35,520 bases of DNA from Liquorilactobacillus aquaticus DSM 21051 (GCF_001436755.1 NZ_AYZD01000035.1:13107-48626); one strand, 5' to 3'; shown: positions 1 through 7,418, counted from the stretch's first letter. Numbers and translations are program-made. Notes: generated by a model not told the origin, from the sequence alone.

Positions 1-265
1 GCTGTTTTTTTTTGCGTGAATTTTGGCTTAAAAAATAATTTCTATAAAGATAAACAGCTTAAAGATGACCAATTCCTAATAATTGTAGTTTCTCCCAAAC
101 AATGCTGCTTCTAAGCAGTTCAATAAATGGTCGTGTAACATAGTTGATAACATTTAAGTACTAATGTGTGATTGCGTAAATGATGTATTTTTTGCTATGA
201 GTAATTCAAAGTCAGACGGAGAATTTTGAAATATGGAACACATTTAACGAAATCAATAAAGGAAT
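1..265. other. intergenic, no gene seen
   Basis: No reading frame with a ribosome binding site was found. The first bases contain a run of nine T that could be the tail of a terminator for a gene lying left of the window, but its stem is not in view. Confidence 0.4.
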
Positions 266-313
266 AAATAAGGAACTGGATCAAAATTTAACTTTTGATC
301 CAGTTCCTTATTT
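266..313 (-). terminator. strong hairpin, probably bidirectional terminator
   Basis: A perfect 21-bp stem (266-286 with 293-313) closes a six-base loop (TTTAAC). It lies 18 bases past the stop of the leftward membrane-protein gene, and the leftward transcript continues into a T-rich stretch. Both arms are AT-rich at the base, so it may also stop rightward transcription. Confidence 0.75.
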
Positions 314-330
314 AGGAAGATGATGAAATT

Positions 331-594
331 TTATTTTGTTTTATCCGAACTAAATACTGGTCTCACCAGCATGCCTAGTAAGAAAATCCCAATGACACTG
401 ACGATCATGCCGGCAAGAAAACTGCCAGCCAAGAAAATTCCCAGAGCTGTTGTTGCAAAAAGTCCAAAAATGGTCAAAAAGATACCTAATTTTTGAGTTA
501 AATTAAGACGTGCGAAGTCGCGATAAAATCCGACTTCCAGCATTAAAACACCAATTACAGCGATTGTTCCAAAAAGAATATGACCAAAGATCAT
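331..594 (-). CDS. small integral membrane protein
   Basis: An 87-residue hydrophobic protein of unknown function. Its start is the ATG at 594 (MIFGHILFG...), because a GGGGGGA ribosome binding site lies seven bases upstream; an in-frame ATG further upstream at 633 has no such site. Three hydrophobic segments are visible, roughly residues 1-20, 36-54 and 57-77, and the protein ends in a short charged tail (SSDKTK). It looks like the many small three-helix membrane proteins of lactobacilli. It is monocistronic and followed by a strong hairpin. No catalytic motif is visible, so no function is proposed. Confidence 0.65.
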   Translation of the reverse strand: MIFGHILFGTIAVIGVLMLEVGFYRDFARLNLTQKLGIFLTIFGLFATTALGIFLAGSFLAGMIVSVIGIFLLGMLVRPVFSSDKTK

Positions 595-775
595 AATATT
601 TCCCCCCATATTAAGAATTAGAATTGTGCACAAAGTATATCAATTTTAAAATAAATACGTCAAGCATTCTTATCATGAGTAATGTTGATTATAAAAACAA
701 GACGGAGGCCATCAAGGAAGAAGCCAAGATTTCATGCGGTCTATTGGGAATGTTTTATCCAATAAGTGTAATCGC

Positions 776-803
776 TTGCAATAAAATCAATATGCTATAT
801 AAT
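776..803 (+). promoter_or_regulatory. promoter-like signal with no obvious gene
   Basis: TTGCAA (776-781) and a perfect TATAAT (798-803) are separated by 16 bases. Transcription would begin near 810, just before the inverted repeat at 819-836, and would run to the terminator at 1104-1148 without crossing a recognisable gene. Confidence 0.4.
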
Positions 804-818
804 ACAGAGTGTAAGGGG

Positions 819-836
819 TTATAGCAAACGCTATAA
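819..836. repeat. inverted repeat, operator- or hairpin-like
   Basis: TTATAGC and GCTATAA form a perfect 7-bp inverted repeat with the loop AAAC. Its place just past the predicted transcription start of the promoter-like signal fits an operator or a 5' RNA hairpin. Confidence 0.4.
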
Positions 837-1103
837 TCGAAAGCCACAACATTATGCTTGCATAGTAGTTGGGCAAAAGAAGCCGTCGCGAGATGGTTAG
901 AAAAGAGGTTAGAGTTTGACTATCCCTTATTTATCAGCAGTCCAGCGAGATAATTAATAAAATTGATGATGATTTTGAAGAGATTTAAGGTTGTTAAAGA
1001 TTAAGTTAGTTAGATCGAAAGAAAAAAAGGAAAGTGTGAAAAGCTTAAACTTTATCTTGCTGGACTGTTTTTTTTGTATAATACTAAATCTCCACAAACA
1101 GAA

Positions 1104-1148
1104 AAAAACAAGGGGCAACCGACTATAAACCGGATGCCCCTTGTTTTT
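1104..1148. terminator. bidirectional intrinsic terminator
   Basis: The stem AAAAACAAGGGGC (1104-1116) pairs perfectly with GCCCCTTGTTTTT (1136-1148), so it carries a U-tract on whichever strand is transcribed. It can end the leftward SRPBCC/Rgg unit, although it lies about 130 bases beyond the stop at 1280, and any rightward transcript from 776-803. Confidence 0.8.
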
Positions 1149-1279
1149 GAAAGAGAAAGTCATTAAAAATACTAAAAAGTTTTACTCTGGTTTCATAAAT
1201 AATTACTAAGCAGACAAGCTCAAGCAACAAAGAACCTAGATATTCGCAAAACTTAAATTGATTGTTGAAACGTTAAGCA

Positions 1280-1702
1280 TCAATCTTGGTACGCGAGGAC
1301 TTCAACTAAATTTTTTAGTCCATTCAAGTTTTGCTTAAAAGCATGCTTAGCAATAGGAGCCAGCAGACCAGCCGGTAAGGATAACGGCGTTTTACTTTTC
1401 AACAGTAAGGTTTGTGCAACGATTGTTTGATCGTCGGCACCGGTTAATTTGAAGACGAGATCATACTCTAGTCGACCTTTTGTACTATGATAGGTGATGC
1501 TGTCGGTTGTTGTGGTGACAGACAATACCTCTAGCTGATTGAGTGCGGAAGAAATACGTCTAATGTGAAAATGATTTTCTCCTGCTTTAACACTCTGAAT
1601 CTCTGGTATCCATTCAAGCAGGCGCTGCGGATTTTTGAGCACGTTTTGAATGGCCTCGGGCTTAGTGTTGATGGTGATCAGGTTTGTAAATAATTCTTTC
1701 AT
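1280..1702 (-). CDS. SRPBCC (START/polyketide-cyclase-like) family protein
   Basis: A 140-residue soluble protein whose N-terminal pattern (an opening strand, then PEAIQNVLKNPQRLLEWIPE) and later strands resemble the SRPBCC helix-grip fold, which binds hydrophobic ligands. The C-terminal helix (HAFKQNLNGLKNLVEVL) is typical of the fold. The start is the ATG at 1702, behind AGGAG about ten bases upstream; a longer frame to 1738 has no ribosome binding site. It lies 77 bases downstream of the Rgg-like regulator on the same strand and may be its target or partner, which is inference. The ligand cannot be read from the sequence. Confidence 0.65.
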   Translation of the reverse strand: MKELFTNLITINTKPEAIQNVLKNPQRLLEWIPEIQSVKAGENHFHIRRISSALNQLEVLSVTTTTDSITYHSTKGRLEYDLVFKLTGADDQTIVAQTLLLKSKTPLSLPAGLLAPIAKHAFKQNLNGLKNLVEVLAYQD

Positions 1703-1762
1703 AATGTTGTAACTCCTCTCAGTTGATGATCTAATCATAGCTAAAAGGAGCAGTCACCAAAA

Positions 1763-1776
1763 ATAAGAGTTCTTAT
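1763..1776. repeat. 14-base palindrome between regulator and SRPBCC gene
   Basis: ATAAGA-GT-TCTTAT is a perfect inverted repeat lying between the stop of the Rgg-like gene and the SRPBCC start. It has no T-tract on the leftward transcript, so an operator is more likely than a terminator. Confidence 0.35.
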
Positions 1777-1779
1777 ATT

Positions 1780-2601
1780 TCAAAAATTGCGAAAAATATT
1801 TTCGTCGAAGAGTTCCTCAAAGAGGGTGGCACGTTCTTCAGATTCAGCTTTTTGATCGGCATCGTTAAGCTTCTGCGCGGTTTTTGCCAGTAAGTAATAG
1901 ATATTTGCCAGCATGTAATGCGAATCGTGGGCTGTGATGAAGTCGATTCCAGCTAATAACCGCTGAACACACTTTTCATAGTCCAGCTTCTGATAAGCAG
2001 AAAAGGCACTCAAATAATAAAGGATATTAAGATTAGCCGAGTAGGGTGTGCTTTCCAATCCAATGAATGCCTGCTTGTATAAGCGGTCTTCTTCGGTAAC
2101 ATTGCTGTTTTTAAAAAAGGCCAAGCTGGCTAGACAGAGACGATCGAGTGTGCTTAAAGGTGTGCCTGGTTTATGTTCTGCTAGAGCAAGCTTAAGTTTT
2201 TCGCTAGCACGCTCTGTTTTTTTAGAAGTTTGAAATTCAGCCACGGCCAGATAATAATAATAAGATTGCGTTTGTGCGGGTGTTTCAATTGCAGAAAGTA
2301 CAGCGGGTGATTGCAGAAAAGTTAATAATTCAGTATATTGATGTGCATTACATAAGGAAATGAGCCGCTTATTAAAGTCCATATTGCCAGAAATAGCATA
2401 ATTTTTCGCCAAGCTTAAAGATTCGAGGTTGATTGTCAGCCGCTGACAAAGAGCAATAACAAGTTCAACATTTGGACTATATTTGTCATGTTCAATACTT
2501 GAAAGCATTGCTTGCGAACAGATTCCGGTGCTTACTTCATTTTGCGTCATGTGTTGTTCTTTGCGTGCGTTCAGCAATATTTTCCCGATAGTTGTTTCCA
2601 A
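1780..2601 (-). CDS. Rgg/PlcR-like HTH (XRE) regulator with TPR-like C-terminal region
   Basis: A 273-residue transcription factor. Residues about 5-60 form an XRE-type helix-turn-helix (LLNARKEQHMTQNEVSTGI, then the recognition part SQAMLSSIEHDKYSPN). The rest is all-helical with tandem TPR-like pairs, including a Tyr-rich stretch near residue 115 and LANIYYLLAKTAQKL near 235, as in peptide-responsive Rgg/GadR/PlcR regulators. The start codon is TTG at 2601: it sits behind GGTGGTGAG, and the next Met (residue 18) would cut into the HTH. It is probably cotranscribed with the SRPBCC gene. No small peptide pheromone gene was recognised beside it, so peptide control is only inferred from the family. 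Confidence 0.8.
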   Translation of the reverse strand: METTIGKILLNARKEQHMTQNEVSTGICSQAMLSSIEHDKYSPNVELVIALCQRLTINLESLSLAKNYAISGNMDFNKRLISLCNAHQYTELLTFLQSPAVLSAIETPAQTQSYYYYLAVAEFQTSKKTERASEKLKLALAEHKPGTPLSTLDRLCLASLAFFKNSNVTEEDRLYKQAFIGLESTPYSANLNILYYLSAFSAYQKLDYEKCVQRLLAGIDFITAHDSHYMLANIYYLLAKTAQKLNDADQKAESEERATLFEELFDENIFRNF

Positions 2602-2713
2602 GTCTACTCACCACCATAACTGTTATTTTAATTATTATAACAGTTTAAACGGACTTGAAATGAATTTCCGCAAGGTTGCTCCAAGAACTTGCTTGTTTTT
2701 CGGTATCTGCTTT

Positions 2714-3022
2714 TTATTTATGCAGAAGTTCTTCTTTCCCCGCATTGTAGCCCTTGATGTATTCCAAGATCTCCGAGACGCGCCCATTAACTAACTTGTT
2801 AGTCAATTTAACTAATTCTTCGGGATAATGGCGGAATGCATGCTGTGTCTCGTAATCTCGGCGGGCTTGCTGATAGCCAAGTTGATAATCATCCGAGGTG
2901 TTCTGCTGATATGAACAGTTTTTATAGGAATGCTCGGTTTTTGACCAGTCGGGTTCGTTGTACGTCTGGAAGTTTCCCCGTTCGTAATTTTCTTTTACAT
3001 AGTCATGTAAATGCTGCATCAT
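2714..3022 (-). CDS. hypothetical 102-residue soluble protein in the ABC operon
   Basis: Starts at the ATG at 3022 behind GAGGTAAG, five bases after the stop of the ABC permease, so it is translationally close to that operon. The protein is hydrophilic and rich in Tyr, Gln, Asn and His in its first half, followed by two helical segments (RHYPEELVKLTNKLVNGR; ILEYIKGYNAGKEELLHK). No signal peptide or membrane segment is visible. I do not recognise the family. Its fixed place as third gene suggests an accessory role with the transporter, but this is inference. No clear terminator follows it. Confidence 0.6.
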   Translation of the reverse strand: MMQHLHDYVKENYERGNFQTYNEPDWSKTEHSYKNCSYQQNTSDDYQLGYQQARRDYETQHAFRHYPEELVKLTNKLVNGRVSEILEYIKGYNAGKEELLHK

Positions 3023-3027
3023 TTGAC

Positions 3028-3756
3028 TTACCTCGCTTTCTTAATCAATTTAAACCACAGGATGAGAAGAAACGGCAGGAGCGTGAGACAGAATGAAAGG
3101 CAAAACTTTGTTAGATCAGGAGTGAGTGCAGACTGTTCAAGCAGATGCCGGCTAAGGGAATATAAATAATAACCCGGAAATAGTTTTTGAACAGAAGTTA
3201 TGAAATGTGCAAAGCCATTATTGATGAAAGTGTTAAAAGGCACAATAAAGAGTGCGGCAACGATCATCAAGGGTGCTCCGCTGGCATCAAGTGCTGCAGT
3301 CTCCATGATGAGTCCCAGGACAAAGCCGATGATACTGTAATAGACTCCAAAAACGTTCAAAAGTATCAGCGAGATCAATAATGTCATATCTAAACTAAGC
3401 GTCCCCAACAAAAGCCCAATGATAACAATAATGACCATGATCATACTGTTTAAAATCAGTTGTGTGATAAGCTGATCTGCCATAAAATGCCATATTGAGT
3501 AGTGCGAGAGCTTAGCTTTAAACAGGTAAAAGCGACTGCCGTTGTTGATGCGTTTGCTGAAGGTCACGATAGAATTTCCTGCGATCCCCATTAAACATGC
3601 TACTAAAAACCAATTGTATTTGATTGTTTGGCCGACTTGTTGATCATTTTTCAGAAGATTAAGCATGAATAAATACCAAAAGCAGGGGATGATAATTGTA
3701 AAAAAGACAAAACGGCGATTTCGCAAAACCTGCTTTAACTGAATCAATTTAATCAT
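3028..3756 (-). CDS. ABC transporter permease (ABC-2 type)
   Basis: A 242-residue membrane protein with six hydrophobic segments, approximately at residues 17-33, 48-64, 95-116, 123-148, 158-175 and 216-235. The N-terminal topology (a basic start RLQ/LKQVLRNRRF-like segment before the first helix) matches ABC-2 permeases such as those for lantibiotic immunity or drug export. The start ATG at 3756 overlaps the stop of the upstream ATPase gene in an ATGA arrangement, implying coupled translation. One permease and one ATPase would form a half-by-half exporter. The substrate is unknown. Confidence 0.8.
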   Translation of the reverse strand: MIKLIQLKQVLRNRRFVFFTIIIPCFWYLFMLNLLKNDQQVGQTIKYNWFLVACLMGIAGNSIVTFSKRINNGSRFYLFKAKLSHYSIWHFMADQLITQLILNSMIMVIIVIIGLLLGTLSLDMTLLISLILLNVFGVYYSIIGFVLGLIMETAALDASGAPLMIVAALFIVPFNTFINNGFAHFITSVQKLFPGYYLYSLSRHLLEQSALTPDLTKFCLSFCLTLLPFLLILWFKLIKKAR

Positions 3757-4652
3757 TTTACGTGTTCCTCCTCATTGTTGAATTGGCGGTACCATTGTTC
3801 AATCGTTTGATTGTGACTATGAATCTTATCGACTGAGACATCTTGCATAATTTTGCCATCCTTCAATAATAGAACACGAGAAAAATACTTGTCTATCTGA
3901 TTAAAATCATGGGTGATCGTGATAACGCAGCCGCCAACATGGTCCAAGTAGCGCCAGAAAAAATCGATTGACTCCAGATCCATTCCGACAGTTGGCTCAT
4001 CTAAGATCAACAATTTAGAATCGCGCAAGAGAGTAAGCAGAAGGGATAAGCGCCTTTTTTGCCCGCCTGAAAGCTTACCGACAAAGGTGTTCTTCTGTTT
4101 CTCCAGACGGAATTTGCGGATGAGCTGTTCAATGAATTCCTCGGAGTAGACTTTATCAATCAATGCAGCTAACTGAACTTGTTCAATAACTTTGAGATCT
4201 TCCATCAAAACATCATCTTGAGTCATGACATTGAGATCATCCTTATTATTAATGTAACTTGCAACACGGCCGGTGTCAGGCTGCAGTTCGCCGTAGATGA
4301 CTTTGACGAGAGTAGATTTTCCCGCGCCATTGCTGCCAAGGAGGGCGATGCGGTCTTTACCGTAAATATTCAGATCGATCCCATTCAAAACTGGCTGTGC
4401 GAATGCTTTCGTTAAGCCGCTGATTTTAAGGATCAGATCGTTCATATTATCCTTACCTAGGATCAAGAAGTCTAAACTGACACCCAGAATTTCACTTAAA
4501 GTGATCAGCTTATCAATGCCTGGTTCATTCTCACCGTTTTCCCATTTTGAAATGGATTGGCGTGAAACATATAATTTACGTGCGAGGTCATTTTGGGATA
4601 GCTTCTTTCGCCTTCGCAACGTTATTAATTGATGTGAAAAAATATTTTTCAT
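3753..4652 (-). CDS. fused XRE helix-turn-helix / ABC transporter ATPase
   Basis: A 299-residue two-domain protein. Residues 5-62 are an XRE HTH (LRRRKKLSQNDLARKLYVSR, then QSISKWENGENEPG). Residues 72-299 are a complete ABC ATPase: Walker A GSNGAGKST (106-114), Q-loop MTQDD (143-147), signature LSGGQ (194-198), Walker B LLILDEP (214-220) and switch His248. Every catalytic element is present, so the ATPase should be functional and energise the permease encoded next. The HTH presumably binds DNA, perhaps its own promoter, where dyads at 4673-4688 and 4691-4739 lie. Start: ATG 4652 behind AGGAGG. Such fusions occur in Firmicutes, but a transporter subunit that may also be its own regulator is uncommon. 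Confidence 0.88.
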   Translation of the reverse strand: MKNIFSHQLITLRRRKKLSQNDLARKLYVSRQSISKWENGENEPGIDKLITLSEILGVSLDFLILGKDNMNDLILKISGLTKAFAQPVLNGIDLNIYGKDRIALLGSNGAGKSTLVKVIYGELQPDTGRVASYINNKDDLNVMTQDDVLMEDLKVIEQVQLAALIDKVYSEEFIEQLIRKFRLEKQKNTFVGKLSGGQKRRLSLLLTLLRDSKLLILDEPTVGMDLESIDFFWRYLDHVGGCVITITHDFNQIDKYFSRVLLLKDGKIMQDVSVDKIHSHNQTIEQWYRQFNNEEEHVK

Positions 4653-4672
4653 GATTATGTATTAACCTCCTG

Positions 4673-4688
4673 TTGAATACTTCTTCAA
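4673..4688. promoter_or_regulatory. operator-like dyad upstream of the HTH-ABC gene
   Basis: TTGAA-N6-TTCAA forms an inverted repeat 21 bases upstream of the fusion-gene start, in the expected promoter/5'-untranslated region of the leftward operon. It is a candidate binding site for the HTH domain encoded just downstream; binding is inference. Confidence 0.35.
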
Positions 4689-4690
4689 TT

Positions 4691-4739
4691 ATCCATAAGA
4701 ATAAAGCTAAGTAAATATCTATCCTGTCTATTTATGGAT
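4691..4739. repeat. widely spaced inverted repeat upstream of the HTH-ABC gene
   Basis: ATCCATAA (4691-4698) and TTATGGAT (4732-4739) are perfect reverse complements 33 bases apart, flanking the place where the leftward promoter should be. They may be paired operator half-sites. From 4740 to 4990 I see no gene or clear element. Confidence 0.3.
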
Positions 4740-4991
4740 GCTGAGCACGCAACTTGAGGTTGCAGTGTCGATCTAACAGTGTTTGAAAACGCTAATCGAA
4801 TAAACTCAGCATAGTAAGAACGAGCTTGAACAAATTGAATAAAGAGAGGGCATAGATCAGCAATCCTGCTTGAAACAAACGATATACTTTATGTGAAAAG
4901 AAAATTCAGCACAGAATTACTCCTAAAAAGAAATTGAAATAGTTTGATCCTATTAAAACAATTTTTTGAAACAACTGCCTAAAAAGATTTA

Positions 4992-5020
4992 CTTGACAAA
5001 TGTTTTTTCGAAAGATAGAA
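4992..5020 (+). promoter_or_regulatory. sigma-A promoter of the T-box/MetE-like unit
   Basis: A perfect -35 box TTGACA (4992-4997) and the -10 box TAGAAT (5015-5020) are separated by the ideal 17 bases. Transcription should start near 5027, at the 5' edge of the T-box leader. Confidence 0.85.
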
Positions 5021-5026
5021 TGTTAA

Positions 5027-5330
5027 ATCAATGAGAGAATAATAATAATTTAATGCAATGAAAAGATGAGTAACGATCAAGGTTGTCTCAAGAGAGCTCA
5101 TGCAATGATGAAAGTGAGCGGTAATTTGATAGTGAAAATGGTCTTGGAGCGGTATGTTTTCGAGCATTTGCAAGGAAGCATTGTGTGGTACGCATTAACG
5201 TACTGGAGTATAGTGCAATATGCACCCGTACTCTCAGAGTTGTCTAATGTGAATTAGACAAAACAAAAGGTGGTACCGCGACTGTTTCGTTCGCCCTTGG
5301 AATTTTATTTATTCCGAGGGCTTTTTTTGT
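5027..5330 (+). promoter_or_regulatory. T-box riboswitch, methionine-specific
   Basis: The conserved T-box sequence AAGGTGGTACCGCG lies at 5267-5280, followed by the intrinsic terminator at 5293-5328 directly before the MetE-like gene. Stem I features are visible: AGAGAG near 5091-5096, CTCA/TGAG arms around 5098-5118, and a specifier-loop context GAAAATGG in which ATG (5138-5140) is the likely methionine codon. The variable base of the TGGN bulge is T, which would pair with discriminator base A73 of tRNA-Met. When tRNA-Met is uncharged it should stabilise the antiterminator and allow readthrough. Open frames inside this leader are not genes. Confidence 0.92.
5293..5328 (+). terminator. regulatory terminator of the T-box leader
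   Basis: GCCCTTGGAAT (5293-5303) pairs with ATTCCGAGGGC (5311-5321), allowing one G-T pair, followed by seven T. Its left arm lies just 3' of the T-box sequence, as needed for mutually exclusive antiterminator formation. Confidence 0.9.
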
Positions 5331-5355
5331 ATTAAAAATTAAAGGAGAGAGATTA

Positions 5356-6474
5356 ATGACAAACGCAACTAGTGTAACACAATATCCCTGCAGGTATGAT
5401 ACCGCAGGCAGTTTCTTAAGACCCGAAAGGTTGAAACAAGCACGGGCAGCTTTTCAGAATGGTAAGCTTGAACAAGCAACACTGACTGCGATCGAAGATG
5501 AAGAAATTAAAAAGATTGTCGACAAGCAAGTGCAATTAGGTTTAAGGGATGTAACCGATGGTGAATTCAGACGCAGTTGGTGGCATTTAGACTTTTTTGA
5601 CGGTTTAAAGGGTGCAGAATTTTTTGAGCCGGACCATGGCTTTATTTTCAACGGGCAAGAGACCAGAAAAGGCGGGGTTAAGATCACCGATAAGCTTGCT
5701 TATAATCCAGATCATCCATTTTTTGCGGGCTTTGAATATTTAAACAGCATCGTCCCTGAAGGTGTGGTCGCAAAACAGACAATTCCCAGCCCATCTGTTT
5801 TCTTCCCCAATAAGGACGCTGAAGTTTACGATGAACATTATCAATATGATTTAGAAGCATTTTTGGCCGATGAAATCGAAGCCTATCAAAAAACTGTCCA
5901 GCATTTCTATGACCTTGGTTGTCGTTATCTTCAAATTGACGACACCTCATGGGGAATGTGGGCAAGTTTTTCAAAAAATGTGATCAATCCCGAGCTAAAA
6001 CCATTATGCGAAGCGGCAGTTAAGGCTATCAACGCTATCGCGGATAATAAGCCGGATGATCTTGTCTTGACAATGCACGTCTGTCGCGGTAATTATGATT
6101 CAAATTGGGCAGGCGCTGGTGCGTATGATCCAGTTGCGGACTACTTGGCCCAGCTGCATATTGATGGTTATTTCTTGGAATATGATGATGAACGTTCAGG
6201 CGGTTTCGAACCATTGAAGAAGATTGCTGACAATGGTCGCTCCCAGCGCGTAGTACTCGGGTTAGTTACGACTAAGAAACCAGCATTGGAAGACAAGACG
6301 TTATTAAAAGAGCGAATTGCCGCTGCTAGTCAGTATATTGTACTGGATGATTTATGTTTATCTCCACAATGTGGTTTTGCTTCGACTGAAGAAGGAAATC
6401 ATCTGACCGAAGATGATCAGTGGAAGAAAATTAAGTTAGTGATTGAAACAGCAAAGGAAGTTTGGCATAGCTAA
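5356..6474 (+). CDS. half-size cobalamin-independent methionine synthase family protein (YxjG/YxjH-like)
   Basis: A 372-residue protein matching the C-terminal catalytic half of MetE, which is about twice as long. Zinc ligands are visible as His241 and Cys243 (MHVCRGN), Glu275 (FLEYDD) and Cys339 (LSPQCGFAS), so homocysteine-thiol activation is plausible. The N-terminal MetE half, which helps bind polyglutamyl methyl-folate, is absent, so the methyl donor is uncertain. B. subtilis YxjG/YxjH and similar short proteins belong to this group. Start ATG 5356 follows AAAGGAGAG. Expression should depend on uncharged tRNA-Met through the upstream T-box, which supports a role in methionine supply. It is monocistronic with a terminator at 6505-6557. 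Confidence 0.88.
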   Translation: MTNATSVTQYPCRYDTAGSFLRPERLKQARAAFQNGKLEQATLTAIEDEEIKKIVDKQVQLGLRDVTDGEFRRSWWHLDFFDGLKGAEFFEPDHGFIFNGQETRKGGVKITDKLAYNPDHPFFAGFEYLNSIVPEGVVAKQTIPSPSVFFPNKDAEVYDEHYQYDLEAFLADEIEAYQKTVQHFYDLGCRYLQIDDTSWGMWASFSKNVINPELKPLCEAAVKAINAIADNKPDDLVLTMHVCRGNYDSNWAGAGAYDPVADYLAQLHIDGYFLEYDDERSGGFEPLKKIADNGRSQRVVLGLVTTKKPALEDKTLLKERIAAASQYIVLDDLCLSPQCGFASTEEGNHLTEDDQWKKIKLVIETAKEVWHS

Positions 6475-6504
6475 AACGTCCAGTAATTTCTGAATAAATT
6501 TAAG

Positions 6505-6557
6505 CAAAAAACATCTTCAAAATCAGCGACAACGCATGCTGATGAAGATGTTTTTTT
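6505..6557 (+). terminator. intrinsic terminator after the MetE-like gene
   Basis: AAAAAACATCTTCA pairs with TGAAGATGTTTTTT, with an additional inner TCAGC/GCTGA stem, and ends in a T-run. It could work in both directions. Confidence 0.85.
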
Positions 6558-6658
6558 GATCGCCTCAGATTTCAGATCGAAAAGACTGGACAAATAAGTG
6601 ATGGATTGAGGTCTTATGATCAATCATGGTGAATTAAATGCTTTTTATTAAATTATAT

Positions 6659-6686
6659 TTGACTTTTTATTCAACAATGTTAATAT
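6659..6686 (+). promoter_or_regulatory. promoter of the DUF2089-like operon
   Basis: TTGACT (6659-6664) and TAATAT (6681-6686) with a 16-base spacer, about 31 bases upstream of the ATG at 6718. Confidence 0.6.
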
Positions 6687-6717
6687 TAAATAAATAATGT
6701 TAAAGGAAGGGCGAAAA

Positions 6718-7002
6718 ATGGATTGGTTTATCACATTAGAACCTGAGGATCAGGAATTTATTAAGCAGCTTGTCGTGGCCTCAGGTTCTCTGAAACAATT
6801 AGCTAAAATTTATGAGGTCAGTTATCCAACTGTCAGGATGCGTCTCAACAAGATTATTCAAAAAATTGGTTTGCATGACCAGCAGGGGGATGATGTTTTT
6901 GTGACCAAAGTTATGCAGATGGTAATTGATGAAAAAGTTTCTTTAAGTGTGGCTAAGGAACTGATTCAGGTTTATAAGGAGGAAAAAAAGAAAGATGTTT
7001 AA
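6718..7002 (+). CDS. DUF2089-like small HTH regulator
   Basis: A 94-residue protein. Residues about 10-48 form a sigma-70-region-4-like helix-turn-helix (IKQLVVASGSLKQLAKIYEV then SYPTVRMRLNKII), as in DUF2089-family proteins; the zinc-ribbon found at the N-terminus of longer members is missing. A second helical segment (VMQMVIDEKVSLSVAKELIQ) follows. The start is the ATG at 6718, seven bases after AAGGAAGG; the ATG at 6697 lies too close to the -10 box and has no ribosome binding site. It overlaps the next gene by eight bases, so the pair is cotranscribed. It may control that membrane protein or its own operon. Confidence 0.75.
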   Translation: MDWFITLEPEDQEFIKQLVVASGSLKQLAKIYEVSYPTVRMRLNKIIQKIGLHDQQGDDVFVTKVMQMVIDEKVSLSVAKELIQVYKEEKKKDV

Positions 7003-7285
7003 TTTTAAAGGTTATTTATATGCGTTGTTGTTTGTTGTCGTTTTACATATTTTGGATCGTTATTTACCTAAATGGTTCGGTGCGCTTCCAGGAGTAGTCT
7101 ATTTAGTGTTTATTCTTTATAAGATGTTTACACAAGGCTTCACTTTGCCAATGTTCCTTGTCTTGATCGGTGGGGAAGTAATTTTAAACGGAATTTGGTT
7201 TGAAGCAATTGAGGCGCGAAATAAGAAGACAAAAAAAGAACTGGAGAAGATGAAGGCGAAGGATATCTCAAGCAAGTCACTGTAG
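6995..7285 (+). CDS. small membrane protein cotranscribed with the DUF2089-like regulator
   Basis: A 96-residue protein with two or three hydrophobic segments (about residues 5-22, 30-45 and 50-68) and a highly charged C-terminal tail (KKTKKELEKMKAKD) that should be cytoplasmic. The ATG at 6995 overlaps the end of the regulator gene; AAGGAGG lies about 12 bases upstream, inside that gene. The arrangement of a DUF2089-type regulator with a small membrane protein recurs in Firmicutes and suggests a sensor or anti-factor relation, but this is inference. Confidence 0.65.
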   Translation: MFNFKGYLYALLFVVVLHILDRYLPKWFGALPGVVYLVFILYKMFTQGFTLPMFLVLIGGEVILNGIWFEAIEARNKKTKKELEKMKAKDISSKSL

Positions 7286-7418
7286 TCTAAGTCATCCTAA
7301 CAACTTATTAGTTTTAAGACTAAAACTCAAGCCGCTTTCCTCGTTATTTTTCAATGTAAATGAGATAATGTGGTTGCTGATCGATTCAATCTGAGCGATA
7401 TTCTAGAGGAGGAATTTT

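Larger units (their letters stand above)
595..1103. other. gene-poor region with a promoter-like signal and a decayed reading frame
   Basis: No convincing gene lies between the small membrane protein and the terminator at 1104. On the plus strand there is a promoter-like pair at 776-803, an inverted repeat at 819-836, and a short open stretch ending at the TAA at 951-953. That stretch reads WAKEAVARWLEKRLEFDYPL and onward, is protein-like but has no start codon, and could be the tail of a lost gene. I do not recognise its family. Confidence 0.35.

Noticed and set aside
624-824. 66-codon plus-strand frame
   Set aside because: No ribosome binding site, no recognisable domain, and the promoter-like signal at 776-803 lies inside its end.
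5066-5257. 63-codon frame upstream of the MetE-like gene
   Set aside because: It lies wholly within the T-box leader, whose RNA elements explain the sequence.
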